DNA of 47,530 nucleotides, taken from positions 1-47,530 of the forward strand of contig JADEXJ010000034.1 in assembly GCA_015207195.1 (NCBI GenBank), written 5' to 3'. This DNA is from Pleurocapsales cyanobacterium LEGE 10410. GTDB taxonomy: Bacteria > Cyanobacteriota > Cyanobacteriia > Cyanobacteriales > Xenococcaceae. The position numbers and the translations under genes were made by a program. Below are positions 25,861 to 35,166 of this stretch, in pieces. A model generated the notes under the pieces. That model did not search any database, was not told the origin of the DNA, and worked only from the letters and a program-made list of their open reading frames with translations. Every line of letters starts with the position of its first letter. Within the stretch, counting starts at the first letter, position 1.

Positions 25861-25950
25861 AGGGAGTAGGGAGTAGAGAGTAATAAGTAATAAGTAATAA
25901 GTAATAAGTAATAAGTAATAAGTAATAAGTAATAAGTAATAAGTAATAAG
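25851..25950. repeat. Heptanucleotide tandem repeat with ten identical TAATAAG units
   Basis: From 25881 to 25950 the 7-mer TAATAAG is repeated exactly ten times. The four preceding heptads (25851-25878) are AGTAGGA, AGTAGGG, AGTAGGG and AGTAGAG, in the same phase as the AGTAATA reading of the array. The tract lies between the convergent 3' ends of the sugar transferase gene and mnmE, and its end is 7 bp from the mnmE stop. Translation of the tract on the minus strand gives Leu-Leu-Ile-Thr-Tyr-Tyr repeats that are not a gene. This is an STRR-type element. Confidence 0.9.
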
Positions 25951-25957
25951 TGATTGT

Positions 25958-27331
25958 TTACTTGCCGATACAAAAACGGCTGAAGATGCGGTCTAAAACT
26001 GATTCGGTGACTTCTTCTCCCGTAATTTCTCCCAAGGCTTGAATTGCCCCGCGAAGATCGATCGTCCAAAAGTCTAAAGGCAACTGGTTAGCAATGGTTG
26101 AGTGTACCTGTTCTAAAGCCACTCTAGCTTTGGTTAGTGCAGAGGCTTGTCTTTGATTAACTGCAACCTCCGAGTTTTGAGCAGAGATCGCACCTTGGTT
26201 GACCAACGCTAGAATTGCGGTTTCTAAGTCGTCGATTCCCCGATGGTTAGCAGCACTAGTAGAGACTACCTGCTTAATTTCTTGGGGATAATCAATTGTT
26301 TGAGGAGAAGCCAGATCGGTTTTATTGATTACTAAAATTAACAGTCGGTTTTTTACTCGTTCGTAGATTTCTCGATCCGCTTTTGTCCACCCCAAGGCAG
26401 CATCAATGGTTAACAAGACTAGATCTGCTGCTGCTGCTGCATTGCGCGATCGCTCTACGCCAATTTTTTCGACAGTATCTATAGTGTCTCTAATTCCTGC
26501 GGTGTCCAGCACTTTTACGGGAATCCCGCCTACAACTAAAGTAGACTCGATCGTGTCGCGAGTTGTTCCAGGGAGATCGGTAACGATCGCGCGATCGCTT
26601 TTACTCCAGGCGTTGAGTAAACTAGATTTACCCACGTTAGGGCAGCCGACAATGGCGACTTTTAAACCGCTTCTCAACAATTCTCCTTGTTCTGCTGTCG
26701 CCAAGATATTCTGTACCTGAGTCAGAACATTCTTTAGCTGCTGCTGTATCTGGACTTCATCTAGGGGGGGGAGATCGTCGGCAAAATCTATCCTGGCTTC
26801 TACTTCGGCTAAGATATCCAGACAGGTAGTTCTAAGTTCCCGAATCGGACTACCTAACTTACCCTGCAATCCTGCCAAAGCTACTTGAGAAGCTGCTTTG
26901 GATTGGGCAGAGACGAGTTCAGCAACACTTTCGGCTTGGGTCAAGTCAATTCTGCCATTGAGAAAAGCTCTCAGGGTAAATTCTCCTGGTTGCGCCAATC
27001 TTGCTCCTTGTGCCACACATAGCTGTAGCACTTCCTGGACGGCAATAATACCGCCGTGGCAGTGAAACTCCACCACGTCTTCACGGGTAAAAGAACGGGG
27101 TTGCAACATCAATAGTAATAAAGCCTCGTCTACTACCTGTTTGGTTTGGGGATGGCGAATGTAACCATAAAGAATCCGATGGGTTAACCATTCTTGCTTA
27201 CCAGGAGTATGAAATAAATCTTGGGCAATTTTGAGGGCTGTTTCTCCCGATAAGCGAACTATACCCACGCTACCCTGCTGCGGTACAACGGCGGTGGCGA
27301 TCGCAACTATGGTTTCTCCCTGTGATGACAT
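25958..27331 (-). CDS. mnmE: tRNA uridine-34 modification GTPase MnmE (TrmE)
   Basis: MnmE works with MnmG (GidA) to add carboxymethylaminomethyl groups to wobble uridine 34 of several tRNAs. The 457-residue protein has the N-terminal formyl-THF-binding domain, starting [20 protein letters not shown], a helical domain, and an inserted GTPase domain with G1 [14 protein letters not shown] (about 229-242), G3 DTAGIRDT, and G4 NKTD. It ends with FCIGK, whose Cys is the conserved C-terminal tetrahydrofolate-dependent motif. The length is normal and no residue is missing. The gene is divergent from queC, another wobble-modification gene, with 94 bp between the starts. Confidence 0.97.
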   Translation of the reverse strand: MSSQGETIVAIATAVVPQQGSVGIVRLSGETALKIAQDLFHTPGKQEWLTHRILYGYIRHPQTKQVVDEALLLLMLQPRSFTREDVVEFHCHGGIIAVQEVLQLCVAQGARLAQPGEFTLRAFLNGRIDLTQAESVAELVSAQSKAASQVALAGLQGKLGSPIRELRTTCLDILAEVEARIDFADDLPPLDEVQIQQQLKNVLTQVQNILATAEQGELLRSGLKVAIVGCPNVGKSSLLNAWSKSDRAIVTDLPGTTRDTIESTLVVGGIPVKVLDTAGIRDTIDTVEKIGVERSRNAAAAADLVLLTIDAALGWTKADREIYERVKNRLLILVINKTDLASPQTIDYPQEIKQVVSTSAANHRGIDDLETAILALVNQGAISAQNSEVAVNQRQASALTKARVALEQVHSTIANQLPLDFWTIDLRGAIQALGEITGEEVTESVLDRIFSRFCIGK

Positions 27332-27373
27332 TTAAGCTACTTACTGTATAGGCTTTGTTTATCTTAACTTGTA

Positions 27374-27401
27374 GCTATAAGCTATAAGCTATAAGCCATA
27401 A
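27374..27401. repeat. Short heptad repeat between mnmE and queC
   Basis: Three GCTATAA units and one GCCATAA unit lie in tandem in the 94-bp space between two divergent genes. A tract here could affect promoter spacing for either gene. It is short enough to have arisen by slippage. Confidence 0.6.
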
Positions 27402-27425
27402 ATCAGTTAGCCGAAAATATGAATT

Positions 27426-28109
27426 ATGAATCAAGTAGTTGTTTTACTTTCTGGAGGTTTAGATTCCGCTACTACCGCAGCGATCGCTATTGCCGACGGG
27501 TATGAAGCGATCGCCCTGTCTTTTCGCTATGGTCAACGTCACCAAAAAGAATTAGAGGCTGCCAAGAAGATTGCTAAAGCACTGGGAATTGAACAACACT
27601 TTATCATTGAAGTGAATTTATCTCAGTGGGGAGGTTCTTCACTGACAGATGAATCGATGACTATTCCCCAAGAAGGGGTACAGCCTGATGTGATTCCTTC
27701 AACCTATGTACCAGGACGCAATACGGTGTTTATCGCGATCGCTCTTTCTCTCGCCGAAGCCAAACACGCCCAGGCGATCTACCTCGGTATTAATGCGGTA
27801 GATTATTCTGGCTATCCCGATTGTCGTCCCGAATATCTCGCAGCCTATCAACAGTTAGCCAATCTCTCTTCTAAAGCAGGAGTTGAGGGGAACGCGCCCA
27901 AGTTAATTGCGCCTCTAGTAAAAGATTCCAAAGCAGATATTGTCCGTCGTGCTTTGCAGTTGAACGTTCCCATTGCCGATACTTGGTCTTGTTATCAGGG
28001 TGGAGATACTCCCTGTGGTGTATGTGATTCCTGTCGGATACGCGATCGCGCCTTGGTTGAAGTTGGGCGGGAAGATTTGACTAGTAAAGCTATTAGAGGT
28101 TCGATATAA
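27426..28109 (+). CDS. queC: 7-cyano-7-deazaguanine synthase QueC
   Basis: QueC converts 7-carboxy-7-deazaguanine to preQ0, the precursor of queuosine, using ATP and ammonia. The 227-residue protein has the PP-loop [15 protein letters not shown] (about 8-22), the segment [36 protein letters not shown], and [15 protein letters not shown]. At the C terminus are the four zinc-binding cysteines in [20 protein letters not shown]. All features of the family are intact. No other queuosine gene (queD, queE, queF) is in this window. The gene is separated from recQ by 87 bp. Confidence 0.97.
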   Translation: MNQVVVLLSGGLDSATTAAIAIADGYEAIALSFRYGQRHQKELEAAKKIAKALGIEQHFIIEVNLSQWGGSSLTDESMTIPQEGVQPDVIPSTYVPGRNTVFIAIALSLAEAKHAQAIYLGINAVDYSGYPDCRPEYLAAYQQLANLSSKAGVEGNAPKLIAPLVKDSKADIVRRALQLNVPIADTWSCYQGGDTPCGVCDSCRIRDRALVEVGREDLTSKAIRGSI

Positions 28110-28196
28110 CCTTCAAAAGAAAAAAAACTTTGTACTTCAACAATTTGAGAAGAGCTATACAATAATTCCTAGAGAAAAGTATTCCGCTAGTAAATT

Positions 28197-30341
28197 ATGA
28201 CAACTTTTGCCTCCTTAGAGGATGCTTTAAAACATTTTTTCGGTTACGATACTTTTCGTCCTGGACAAAAGAAAATTATTGAAGCAGCATTACAAAATAA
28301 AGATTTATTGACGATCATGCCGACAGGGGGCGGTAAGTCTCTTTGTTTTCAGCTGCCAGCTTTGCTGAGAAAAGGCATTACTATTGTTGTCTCGCCGTTG
28401 ATTGCCCTGATGCAGGATCAGGTCGATGCTTTACAGGATAATGGGATCTCTGCGACTTATCTTAATAGTACCCTGGAGTATGAAGCAAGACGATCGCGCC
28501 AGATTGCCATTCTTAAAAATCAGGTTAAGCTACTCTATGTTGCCCCCGAACGGCTTTTGAATGAAAGATTTAGTCTGTTTCTAGATCGAGTACATCGGGA
28601 TGTGGGTATCAGTACGATCGCCATCGATGAGGCACACTGCGTTTCGGAATGGGGACATGATTTTCGCCCCGAATATAGAAAACTAAAACTATTACGCCAA
28701 CGCTACCCCAAGATTCCTCTTCAGGCACTCACCGCCACCGCTACCAAAAGAGTACAGCAGGATATTGTTCGCCAGTTAGATTTGCGATCGCCCGATATTC
28801 ATCTGGCTAGCTTCGATCGCCCCAATCTTCACTACGAAGTACAGCCCAAAGATCGTCATGTCTATCATAAATTACTGCGAGCGATTCGTGCCGAAACAGG
28901 AGCGGGTATTGTTTATTGTCTCAGTCGTCGCAGCGTAGAAGAGGTTGCCACGAGATTGTGCCATGATGGAATCGATGCCCTACCCTATCATGCGGGGTTG
29001 TCGGATCGAGAACGCAGCAGCAATCAAACGAGTTTTTTGCGAGATGACGTTCGGGTAATTGTAGCGACGATCGCTTTTGGCATGGGAATCAACAAGCCCG
29101 ATGTCCGTTTTGTGTTTCATTATGATTTACCCCGCAGTCTGGAAAGCTTCTATCAAGAATCGGGTAGGGCGGGAAGAGATGGCGAACCTTCTAAGTCGAT
29201 TTTGTTTTTTGGTTTGGGCGATCGCCGAAAAATTGAGTTCTTAATCGAGCAAAAGTCGAATCAAGATGAACGAAAGATTGCCCTACAACAACTACGGCAG
29301 GTGATTGACTATGGTTCGGGAAATGATTGCCGTCGTAAAATAATTCTCAGTTATTTTGGGGAAAGATATCGGGGTAACTGCGGAAAGTGTGATAATTGTC
29401 TCAATCCCAAACCGATTGAAGATTGGACGATAGAAGCGCAAAAGTTTCTTTCCTGTGTTGCTCGTTGTCAGGAAAAGTTTGGCATCAATCATATTGTAGA
29501 TGTCCTGATTGGTTCGCGAAAACAAAAAATTTATCAATACGGACATCATCTGTTGTCCACCTATGGTATTGGCAAAGGAAGAACTGCCGACGAGTGGAGA
29601 ATGCTGGGGCGAAGTCTGGTACATCAAGGATTAGTAGGACAAACCACCGATGGCTACTCTATTCTTAAATTAAACAAACACAGTTGGGAAATTTTTCGTA
29701 ACCAACAAAGAGTTGAAATAGCAGTCGATAAACATCAAACCAAAACCACGGCTAACTATAATCCCCGTAAGGCGGAAGCAGAACTATTATTTGAGAAACT
29801 ACGCAAGCTACGTAAACAAATTGCCGATGCTAATTCCCTTGCCCCCTACATGATTTTTGCCGATTCCAGTCTCAGGCTAATGGCACAGGTACGCCCCAAA
29901 ACTCTAGCTGATTTTGCCAATCTTTCGGGAGTCAATGAGTATAAGGCACAGCAGTATGGCGATCGCTTTATCTCGGCAATTTTAGAATTTGGCGAACAGC
30001 ATAAATTACCAATTAGCATTCCTTCCAAAAGCCAAATGGCAACTCTCCAGTTACACCAACAGGGCTTAAGTGTGGTCGAAATAGCCCAAAAACGTGGCTT
30101 TGCCGTCGGTACAATTAATAGTCATCTAAGCCAATTGATTGAAATGAATCAGCCAGTTGCTCTTAATAAGTTAGTCAAAGCAGATAAGCAACAGGCAATT
30201 ATTCAGACTATAGAACAGGTGGGAGATCTTCCCCTCAAAACTATCAAAGATGCTTTGGGAGAAGACTATAGCTACGATGAAATTAGACTAGTTCGAGGTT
30301 GGTGGCGGAGTCAGAGACAATCTGTTTTAGATTCTCAATAA
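28197..30341 (+). CDS. recQ: ATP-dependent DNA helicase RecQ
   Basis: RecQ unwinds DNA in the 3' to 5' direction during recombination and fork repair. The 714-residue protein contains the helicase core with Walker A PTGGGKS (about residues 42-48), DEAH (about 143-146), the aromatic loop, LTATAT, and motif VI ESGRAGRDGEPS. The zinc-binding RQC part shows Cys residues in CRRKI, CGKCDNCLNP. The winged-helix follows (about 420-490), then an HRDC domain (about 520-600: LFEKLRKLRKQIADANSLAP), and a 100-residue C-terminal helical extension with another HTH-like segment (GLSVVEIAQKRGFAVGTINS), as in many RecQ homologues with HRDC and helix-turn-helix. Length is typical of the longer bacterial RecQ. 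Confidence 0.96.
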   Translation: MTTFASLEDALKHFFGYDTFRPGQKKIIEAALQNKDLLTIMPTGGGKSLCFQLPALLRKGITIVVSPLIALMQDQVDALQDNGISATYLNSTLEYEARRSRQIAILKNQVKLLYVAPERLLNERFSLFLDRVHRDVGISTIAIDEAHCVSEWGHDFRPEYRKLKLLRQRYPKIPLQALTATATKRVQQDIVRQLDLRSPDIHLASFDRPNLHYEVQPKDRHVYHKLLRAIRAETGAGIVYCLSRRSVEEVATRLCHDGIDALPYHAGLSDRERSSNQTSFLRDDVRVIVATIAFGMGINKPDVRFVFHYDLPRSLESFYQESGRAGRDGEPSKSILFFGLGDRRKIEFLIEQKSNQDERKIALQQLRQVIDYGSGNDCRRKIILSYFGERYRGNCGKCDNCLNPKPIEDWTIEAQKFLSCVARCQEKFGINHIVDVLIGSRKQKIYQYGHHLLSTYGIGKGRTADEWRMLGRSLVHQGLVGQTTDGYSILKLNKHSWEIFRNQQRVEIAVDKHQTKTTANYNPRKAEAELLFEKLRKLRKQIADANSLAPYMIFADSSLRLMAQVRPKTLADFANLSGVNEYKAQQYGDRFISAILEFGEQHKLPISIPSKSQMATLQLHQQGLSVVEIAQKRGFAVGTINSHLSQLIEMNQPVALNKLVKADKQQAIIQTIEQVGDLPLKTIKDALGEDYSYDEIRLVRGWWRSQRQSVLDSQ

Positions 30342-30364
30342 GCTGATTGTTAATCACTAATCAA

Positions 30365-30466
30365 TTACTTTCTCCAATAGCCAAACTCAGGTTCGTAGCA
30401 AGTATCACCGAGAGCGAAAACCCGCTCGTTTATGTAAGATTGTGCATCGTTGTTGCAGAATAACAT
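30365..30466 (-). pseudogene. Possible remnant or micro-ORF of a secreted Cys-containing protein
   Basis: On the minus strand, from ATG 30466, a 33-codon frame encodes LFCNNDAQSYINERVFALGD followed by a Cys-Tyr-Glu-Pro stretch and ends in GYWRK. The composition and two cysteines look like the C terminus of a mature secreted protein. The frame continues upstream without an ATG to about 30509, where a stop closes it. It has no signal peptide. This fits a decayed gene upstream of the secreted-protein gene at 30601, or a chance ORF. Confidence 0.35.
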
Positions 30467-30600
30467 TAACTGCGCGTTGTTTTGAGGCGATCGCCCGTTT
30501 CTGTTGCATTACTGGATCAAAGAGTAAGCGATCGCCATCTTCTCAAAGCTAGATAGACTTACAGCTTAAATGTATGCACTATCGAAAAAATGAGACATGA

Positions 30601-31143
30601 TCATTTTTGATAGCGATAAACAATAAAAGGGATCCTGCTTTGCCCTCGTCTCAGAATTGACGTTGGACTATTGCGATAGTGGTCAAATCCAAACACTTGG
30701 TCTTTGAGTGTTGGTCGCACCAGGAAAGTAGGAGGAACTTTATAGCGTCTTATATACGCAGTATAGTCTACACCTATTTCGTTATCAATGTAGTAGGAAC
30801 TGTCGATAAAACTTGAACCAGAATCAAAGGAAAAATCATCTCCCCCCAAAATGTAGGTGCTACTACCTTCAGAAAGCCCTCTAGTTGAAGGTTCGGAGTA
30901 GATAGTATTGTTATTATTGTTAATAATATTTAGACCATCATTAGTAGCAGTGTCGGTAGTAGCAGTCTCGGTGTCAGGTGACTGCTTCTGACTGACATCG
31001 CAAATATCACTTAAATCGGTCAGTTGCCCAGAGGGGTCGATTATATAGCATTTCGGGCGTTCTTGGGCGACAGCTATGGGCGCAAGCGCACCAAGAGAAC
31101 CCAGGCTAGTTAAAAATACTGTTAGTAGAAACTTATAGGACAT
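30601..31143 (-). CDS. Hypothetical secreted protein
   Basis: This 180-residue protein has a clear signal peptide: a short basic start, a hydrophobic core and a cleavage region PIAVA-QE near residue 26. The mature part starts with RPKCYIIDPSGQLTDLSDIC, a two-Cys segment seen in several cyanobacterial exported proteins. It continues with an Asn/Thr/Ser-rich linker (residues 50-110) and ends with a more ordered Tyr/Pro/Arg-rich region (VPPTFLVRPTLKDQVF). The function is unknown. The linker and cysteine pair suggest a periplasmic or outer-membrane attached protein. It is divergent from acs with a 263-bp gap. Confidence 0.65.
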   Translation of the reverse strand: MSYKFLLTVFLTSLGSLGALAPIAVAQERPKCYIIDPSGQLTDLSDICDVSQKQSPDTETATTDTATNDGLNIINNNNNTIYSEPSTRGLSEGSSTYILGGDDFSFDSGSSFIDSSYYIDNEIGVDYTAYIRRYKVPPTFLVRPTLKDQVFGFDHYRNSPTSILRRGQSRIPFIVYRYQK

Positions 31144-31406
31144 CTTTTTGTTTTATTACAAACAACAATAGTATATTTACTGATGTCTTTATTGTCGCTC
31201 AAAAGTGGAACATTGTAGTACTAGTTAAAAGAATTTACATTGTCAACAGTAAGCTAAAATGGCGATCGCCAAGATCTATTGGAAACTAGTAGCGATTAAC
31301 TTTGGCAATAGTTAAAGAATATTTACCAACTTCGTAAATATTAAACTCACTCTGACAAGATTGGCGTTACAAATAACTGTATACAGCCTTATAGTCAAGA
31401 GTAGCT

Positions 31407-33368
31407 ATGTCAGAAGCAACTATAGAATCGATTTTACAAGAGAAAAGAGTTTTTAATCCCCCCACAGAATTTGCTCAAAAAGCTGCTATTAAAAGCATGG
31501 AGGAGTATCAAAAGCTTTGTGCTTCAGCAGAACAAGATCTGAGTGGCTTTTGGTCGAAGCTAGCCGAACAAGAATTACACTGGTTTAAAAAATGGGATGA
31601 GACATTAGATTGGCAGCCACCCTTTGCTAAATGGTTTGTTAACGGCAAAATTAATATTTCTTACAACTGTCTAGATCGACATCTCACTACCGATCGCCGA
31701 GACAAACCAGCCTTAATTTGGGAAGGTGAACCAGGAGATTCACGAACTTTAACCTATGCCCAACTCCATCGAGAAGTCTGTCAGATGGCAAACGTAATTA
31801 AGCAGTTAGGAGTAACCAAAGGCGATCGCGTGGGAATTTATATGCCGATGATCCCCGAAGCAGCCATTGCCATGTTAGCCTGTGCCAGAATTGGGGCAGC
31901 CCATAGCGTTGTTTTCGGCGGGTTTAGTGCCGAAGCCTTAAAAGCCCGTCTCCAGGATGCAGAAGCAAAATTAGTAATTACTGCCGATGGTGGCTGGCGC
32001 AAAGACAAAATTGTTCCCCTCAAAGATGCGGTAGATCAAGCGATCGCTGCCGATGTTCCTAACGTAAAAAATGTTTTGGTGGTGCAGCGCACCAAGCAAG
32101 ATATCTCGATGCAGTCAGGAAGAGATCATTGGTGGCATGAACTTAAGACCGATGCCAGCGATGATTGTCCAGCAGAACAAATGGATAGCGAAGATTTACT
32201 ATTCATTCTCTATACCAGCGGGACTACAGGTCAGCCCAAGGGGGTAGTTCACACTACGGGGGGTTATAACCTCTACACCCACATGACCTTTAAATGGACG
32301 TTTGATATTAAGGAAGATGATATCTATTGGTGTACCGCCGATGTCGGCTGGATTACGGGACATAGCTATATTGTCTACGGTCCACTATCTAACGGGGCAA
32401 CTACGGTAATGTATGAAGGCGCACCCCGCCCCTCTAATCCTGGCTGTTTTTGGGATGTGGTGGAAAAATATGGCGTAACGATCTTTTATACTGCCCCTAC
32501 TGCAATACGGGCGTTTATCAAAATGGGTGAGGAACACCCTAACCGTCGGGATCTTTCTTCCCTACGCATTCTCGGTACGGTAGGCGAACCGATTAACCCC
32601 GAAGCCTGGATCTGGTATCACAGAGTAATTGGTGGCGATCGCTGTCCGATTGTAGATACTTGGTGGCAAACGGAAACGGGGGGCTTTATGCTAACTCCCT
32701 TACCTGGGGCAACTCCTACCAAACCTGGATCGGCTACTTTTCCTTTTCCTGGGATTATTGCCGACGTAGTGGATTTGTCAGGCAATCCCGTGAAAGAAAA
32801 CGAGGGGGGTTATTTAGTTATTAAACAACCTTGGCCAAGTATGATGCGTACCGTTTACAAAAATGACGATCGCTTTCGCCGTACCTATTGGGAACATATT
32901 CCCCCCAAAGACGGTAAGTATCTATATTTTGCAGGGGATGGCGCTCGTAAAGACGAAGATGGTTACTTTTGGGTAATGGGTCGGGTTGACGACGTAATGA
33001 ACATTGCAGGACATCGTTTAGGTACGATGGAAGTCGAATCAGCCTTGGTATCCCATCCTGCGGTTGCCGAAGCTGCGGTAGTGTCTCGCCCCGATGAGGT
33101 CAAAGGTGAAGATGTCTATGCTTTTGTAATCCTCGAAGGTTCTTATAGTGCCAGTGACGAACTACAGCAAGAGTTGAAGCAGCACGTAGTCAAAGAAATT
33201 GGCGCGATCGCCCGTCCTGGAGAAATTCGCTTTACCGATGCCCTCCCCAAAACGCGTTCGGGTAAGATTATTCGTCGTTTCTTACGCAATATAGCTGCGG
33301 AGGAGGAGTTAGTTGGAGATGTCTCCACGATGGAAGATCTCAGCGTTTTAGATAAGCTACGAGGTTAG
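31407..33368 (+). CDS. acs: Acetyl-CoA synthetase (AMP-forming)
   Basis: Acs makes acetyl-CoA from acetate, ATP and CoA in the cytoplasm. At 653 residues it is full length. Visible motifs are [20 protein letters not shown] (A3, P-loop-like), [28 protein letters not shown] (A5-like), [38 protein letters not shown], and the C-terminal [11 protein letters not shown] with the Lys that is regulated by acetylation in other bacteria. The 5' region contains a CTGTATACAG palindrome near 31377, a single half-site of the GntR operator described for 33767, but the match is short. It ends in a strong intrinsic terminator. Confidence 0.96.
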   Translation: MSEATIESILQEKRVFNPPTEFAQKAAIKSMEEYQKLCASAEQDLSGFWSKLAEQELHWFKKWDETLDWQPPFAKWFVNGKINISYNCLDRHLTTDRRDKPALIWEGEPGDSRTLTYAQLHREVCQMANVIKQLGVTKGDRVGIYMPMIPEAAIAMLACARIGAAHSVVFGGFSAEALKARLQDAEAKLVITADGGWRKDKIVPLKDAVDQAIAADVPNVKNVLVVQRTKQDISMQSGRDHWWHELKTDASDDCPAEQMDSEDLLFILYTSGTTGQPKGVVHTTGGYNLYTHMTFKWTFDIKEDDIYWCTADVGWITGHSYIVYGPLSNGATTVMYEGAPRPSNPGCFWDVVEKYGVTIFYTAPTAIRAFIKMGEEHPNRRDLSSLRILGTVGEPINPEAWIWYHRVIGGDRCPIVDTWWQTETGGFMLTPLPGATPTKPGSATFPFPGIIADVVDLSGNPVKENEGGYLVIKQPWPSMMRTVYKNDDRFRRTYWEHIPPKDGKYLYFAGDGARKDEDGYFWVMGRVDDVMNIAGHRLGTMEVESALVSHPAVAEAAVVSRPDEVKGEDVYAFVILEGSYSASDELQQELKQHVVKEIGAIARPGEIRFTDALPKTRSGKIIRRFLRNIAAEEELVGDVSTMEDLSVLDKLRG

Positions 33369-33381
33369 TTGTCTTAAATTT

Positions 33382-33420
33382 ATTGGAAGATGGGTGCAAT
33401 GCTCGTCTTCCAATTTTTTA
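33382..33420 (+). terminator. Rho-independent terminator of acs
   Basis: A perfect 9-bp stem ATTGGAAGA/TCTTCCAAT encloses a 15-nt loop and runs into a T6 tract (ATTTTTTA). It begins 14 bp after the acs stop codon. Confidence 0.88.
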
Positions 33421-33502
33421 TCATAGTAAAATAGTAAAACTGCCTATCAATGCTAAGAATAGAGGCGATACGCGAATCAGAGTAAGACTAGCTCTTGCGC
33501 AA

Positions 33503-33576
33503 CAGGCCATTCAGGACTCGAACCTGAAACCTACGCCTTAGAAGGGCGGTGCTCTATCCAATTGAGCTAATGACCC
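33503..33576 (-). tRNA. tRNA-Arg (anticodon UCU)
   Basis: Read on the minus strand, the sequence folds into a cloverleaf. The acceptor pairs GGGTCAT with ATGGCCT (with G-T pairs). The D arm contains GCTCAATTGGATAGAGC, the anticodon arm CGCCCTTCTAAGGCG, and the T arm CAGGTTCGAGTCCTG with the invariant TTCGA. The anticodon TCT reads AGA and AGG (arginine). The 3' CCA is not encoded. It is transcribed toward acs, which ends about 135 bp away. Confidence 0.95.
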
Positions 33577-33766
33577 AGATTTGCCAAATTATCCTAACAC
33601 ATAGTTATACTATGTTGTCAAAAGTTGCCAAAAAATAGTTATCAAGGCAAAAATACCAAAACATAGCTAGAGATCGATTTGTTTGATCTAAGATTACTGC
33701 TCAAGCATCGCTGTTGGTCTGATTCAGTTTTTTGAACAACACCTACCAACTCAAATTACTATGTAT

Positions 33767-33779
33767 GTATACTGTATAC
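33767..33779. promoter_or_regulatory. Candidate GntR/FCD operator upstream of the gntR gene
   Basis: GTATACTGTATAC is an inverted repeat with two GTATAC half-sites and one central base. It lies 70 bp before the ATG of the GntR regulator. An identical 13-mer occurs at 37487-37499, 18 bp before the start of the M20 hydrolase. Operators of GntR/FCD regulators are commonly short inverted repeats of this size near their own promoters. Confidence 0.65.
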
Positions 33780-33849
33780 TTGAGCCGAATAATAACAGAT
33801 ATAATTCACAACAACATTTAGTAGCCTTCACTGAGTCCAAACTCAAGCT

Positions 33850-34527
33850 ATGATTGCTATTCAACGCAGCCAGTCTCTTCGAGAACAAGTATACCAAGCC
33901 CTAAGAAAAATTATTTTGTCAGGAGATTTAGCTTCTGGCGATCGCATAGTCGAAACTAAATTAGCCAAGCGGTTAAACGTCAGTCGCACGCCAATTCGTG
34001 AAGCGATCGGGCAACTGCATCGGGAAAAATTAGTAGTATCCCACCCCAATGGTGGTTTTCGAGTTACTACTCTGTCGCTCCAGGATGCGATGCAGCTTTA
34101 TGATTGTCGTATAGCCTTAGAACAGCTTTCGGTAGCGAGTGCCTGCGAACTAATCACTCCCCAGCAATTAGAGCAGTTAGAAAAATTGGTGCTATTGGCA
34201 GAAGCCACAGAATCGGAATCGAAGCAAACCGATAGCCAGAAACTATTAGACCTAGATTGTCAATTTCATTATCTCATAGCGGAGAGTTCGGCTAATCAAT
34301 GGTTATTAGCTTTGCTCAAGCAAATTTTTGACAAGATGGCATTATTACGAGTGCAAACTACGAAACACAATCCTCAAGTCTTAGAAATCCGTCTAGAACA
34401 TCGGCAGGTATACGAAGCGATCGCCGAACGAAACGTCGAGTTAGCTCAAAAAATGGTTAAAGAACATTTAATCGCCAGCAAAGCCAGAGTCGCACGAGAA
34501 CTAAAAATTATCAATAATTCCAAATAA
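33850..34527 (+). CDS. GntR family transcriptional regulator (FCD domain)
   Basis: This 225-residue regulator has an N-terminal winged helix-turn-helix (about 8-70: SLREQVYQALRKIILSGDLA, GDRIVETKLAKRLNVSRTPI, REAIGQLHREKLV) and a C-terminal FCD ligand-binding domain (about 78-218). Typical FCD residues that bind metal and carboxylate ligands are present (Asp in LLDLDCQFHYLI, and His in EIRLEHRQVYEAI and MVKEHLIASK). It is probably a repressor that responds to an organic acid or amino-acid-like molecule. It is followed 19 bp later by the allophanate-hydrolase-related gene in the same direction. The identical 13-bp operator found before itself and before the M20 hydrolase at 37469 points to autoregulation and a small regulon. 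Confidence 0.9.
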   Translation: MIAIQRSQSLREQVYQALRKIILSGDLASGDRIVETKLAKRLNVSRTPIREAIGQLHREKLVVSHPNGGFRVTTLSLQDAMQLYDCRIALEQLSVASACELITPQQLEQLEKLVLLAEATESESKQTDSQKLLDLDCQFHYLIAESSANQWLLALLKQIFDKMALLRVQTTKHNPQVLEIRLEHRQVYEAIAERNVELAQKMVKEHLIASKARVARELKIINNSK

Positions 34528-34546
34528 CCTACATCCAAATAGCACT

Positions 34547-34942
34547 ATGACAACAGCAACTAATATCAAACATATTTTTATCTGTGGTTCGGCTTTGAGA
34601 GGACAGCCAGACCATCAAAATCTGACCAACGCTAAGTTTATTAAAACCACCCAAACTCTGCCCCAATATCGCCTTCATGCAGCAGAAAACGGTTGGCATC
34701 CCGCCATTTATGCTGTAGAAACTGGAGGAATTAGTATTCCTGGGGAAGTTTATGAGATGACCAACGAACAGTATGAATACTTGCTGGCTAACGAACCACC
34801 TCACATGTATCCAGCTACGGTAAAATTGGAAGAAGGGGAAGCGATCGCCATGCTGTATCCGAAAGAACTGGTAGAACAGCATAATTGGCCCGATATTTCT
34901 CACTTGGGAGGCTGGGCTGCTTATAAATCAGCTAGTAGTTAG
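34547..34942 (+). CDS. Allophanate-hydrolase-related / gamma-glutamylcyclotransferase-like protein
   Basis: This 131-residue protein has the fold signature of the gamma-glutamylcyclotransferase-like / allophanate hydrolase C-terminal family. It starts IFICGSALRGQPDHQNL and contains PQYRLHAAENGWHPAIYAVE, GGISIPGEVYEMTNEQYEYL, and ends with PDISHLGGWAAYKSASS. In complete allophanate hydrolase (AtzF) this C-terminal domain assists decarboxylation after amidase attack. Here it is a stand-alone gene, and no matching amidase is adjacent. The 19-bp spacing and shared direction with the GntR gene suggest a common operon, and the GntR operator pair ties it to the M20 hydrolase. A role in ureide or N-carbamoyl compound use is inference. 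Confidence 0.75.
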   Translation: MTTATNIKHIFICGSALRGQPDHQNLTNAKFIKTTQTLPQYRLHAAENGWHPAIYAVETGGISIPGEVYEMTNEQYEYLLANEPPHMYPATVKLEEGEAIAMLYPKELVEQHNWPDISHLGGWAAYKSASS

Positions 34943-35003
34943 GGGAGCGCAGGCGTAAGCACGACGTTGTTATATGTCAGAAGATAAGGAGGAGTATAGG
35001 AGT

Positions 35004-35162
35004 ATGATGAACAGATTTCTAAGGCTTATTACTATCTATACCAAGCTGGAGATAGTTGGTAGTTTGATTCTGGTGGGTTGGCTTTTTGGCTACACTGTAT
35101 GCAGCTTAAATTCCCCAGAGCGATCGCCTAGTGGAACGAGAGTTACGAACCTTCAAAAGTAG
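35004..35162 (+). CDS. Small membrane protein (52 residues)
   Basis: The Shine-Dalgarno sequence AAGGAGGAG at 34986-34994 lies 9 bp before ATG 35004, which decides this start over the upstream ATG at 34974. The protein has a hydrophobic segment LEIVGSLILVGWLFGYTVCS (about 16-35), which would form one transmembrane helix, and a polar C terminus. I do not recognise the family. It follows the allophanate-hydrolase-related gene by 61 bp and may belong to the same transcript. The strong ribosome site makes it more credible than most ORFs of this size. Confidence 0.5.
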   Translation: MMNRFLRLITIYTKLEIVGSLILVGWLFGYTVCSLNSPERSPSGTRVTNLQK

Positions 35163-35166
35163 TTGT

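Noticed and set aside
25851-25950. CRISPR-like array
   Set aside because: The units are 7 bp with no spacers, so it is a simple tandem repeat.
25815-26069. 84-codon minus-strand ORF with Leu-Leu-Ile-Thr-Tyr-Tyr repeats
   Set aside because: It is the translation of the TAATAAG array plus the shadow of the mnmE 3' end.
31377-31386. CTGTATACAG before acs as a third GntR operator
   Set aside because: Only one half-site matches the 13-mer. A 10-bp palindrome can occur by chance, so it is mentioned but not called.
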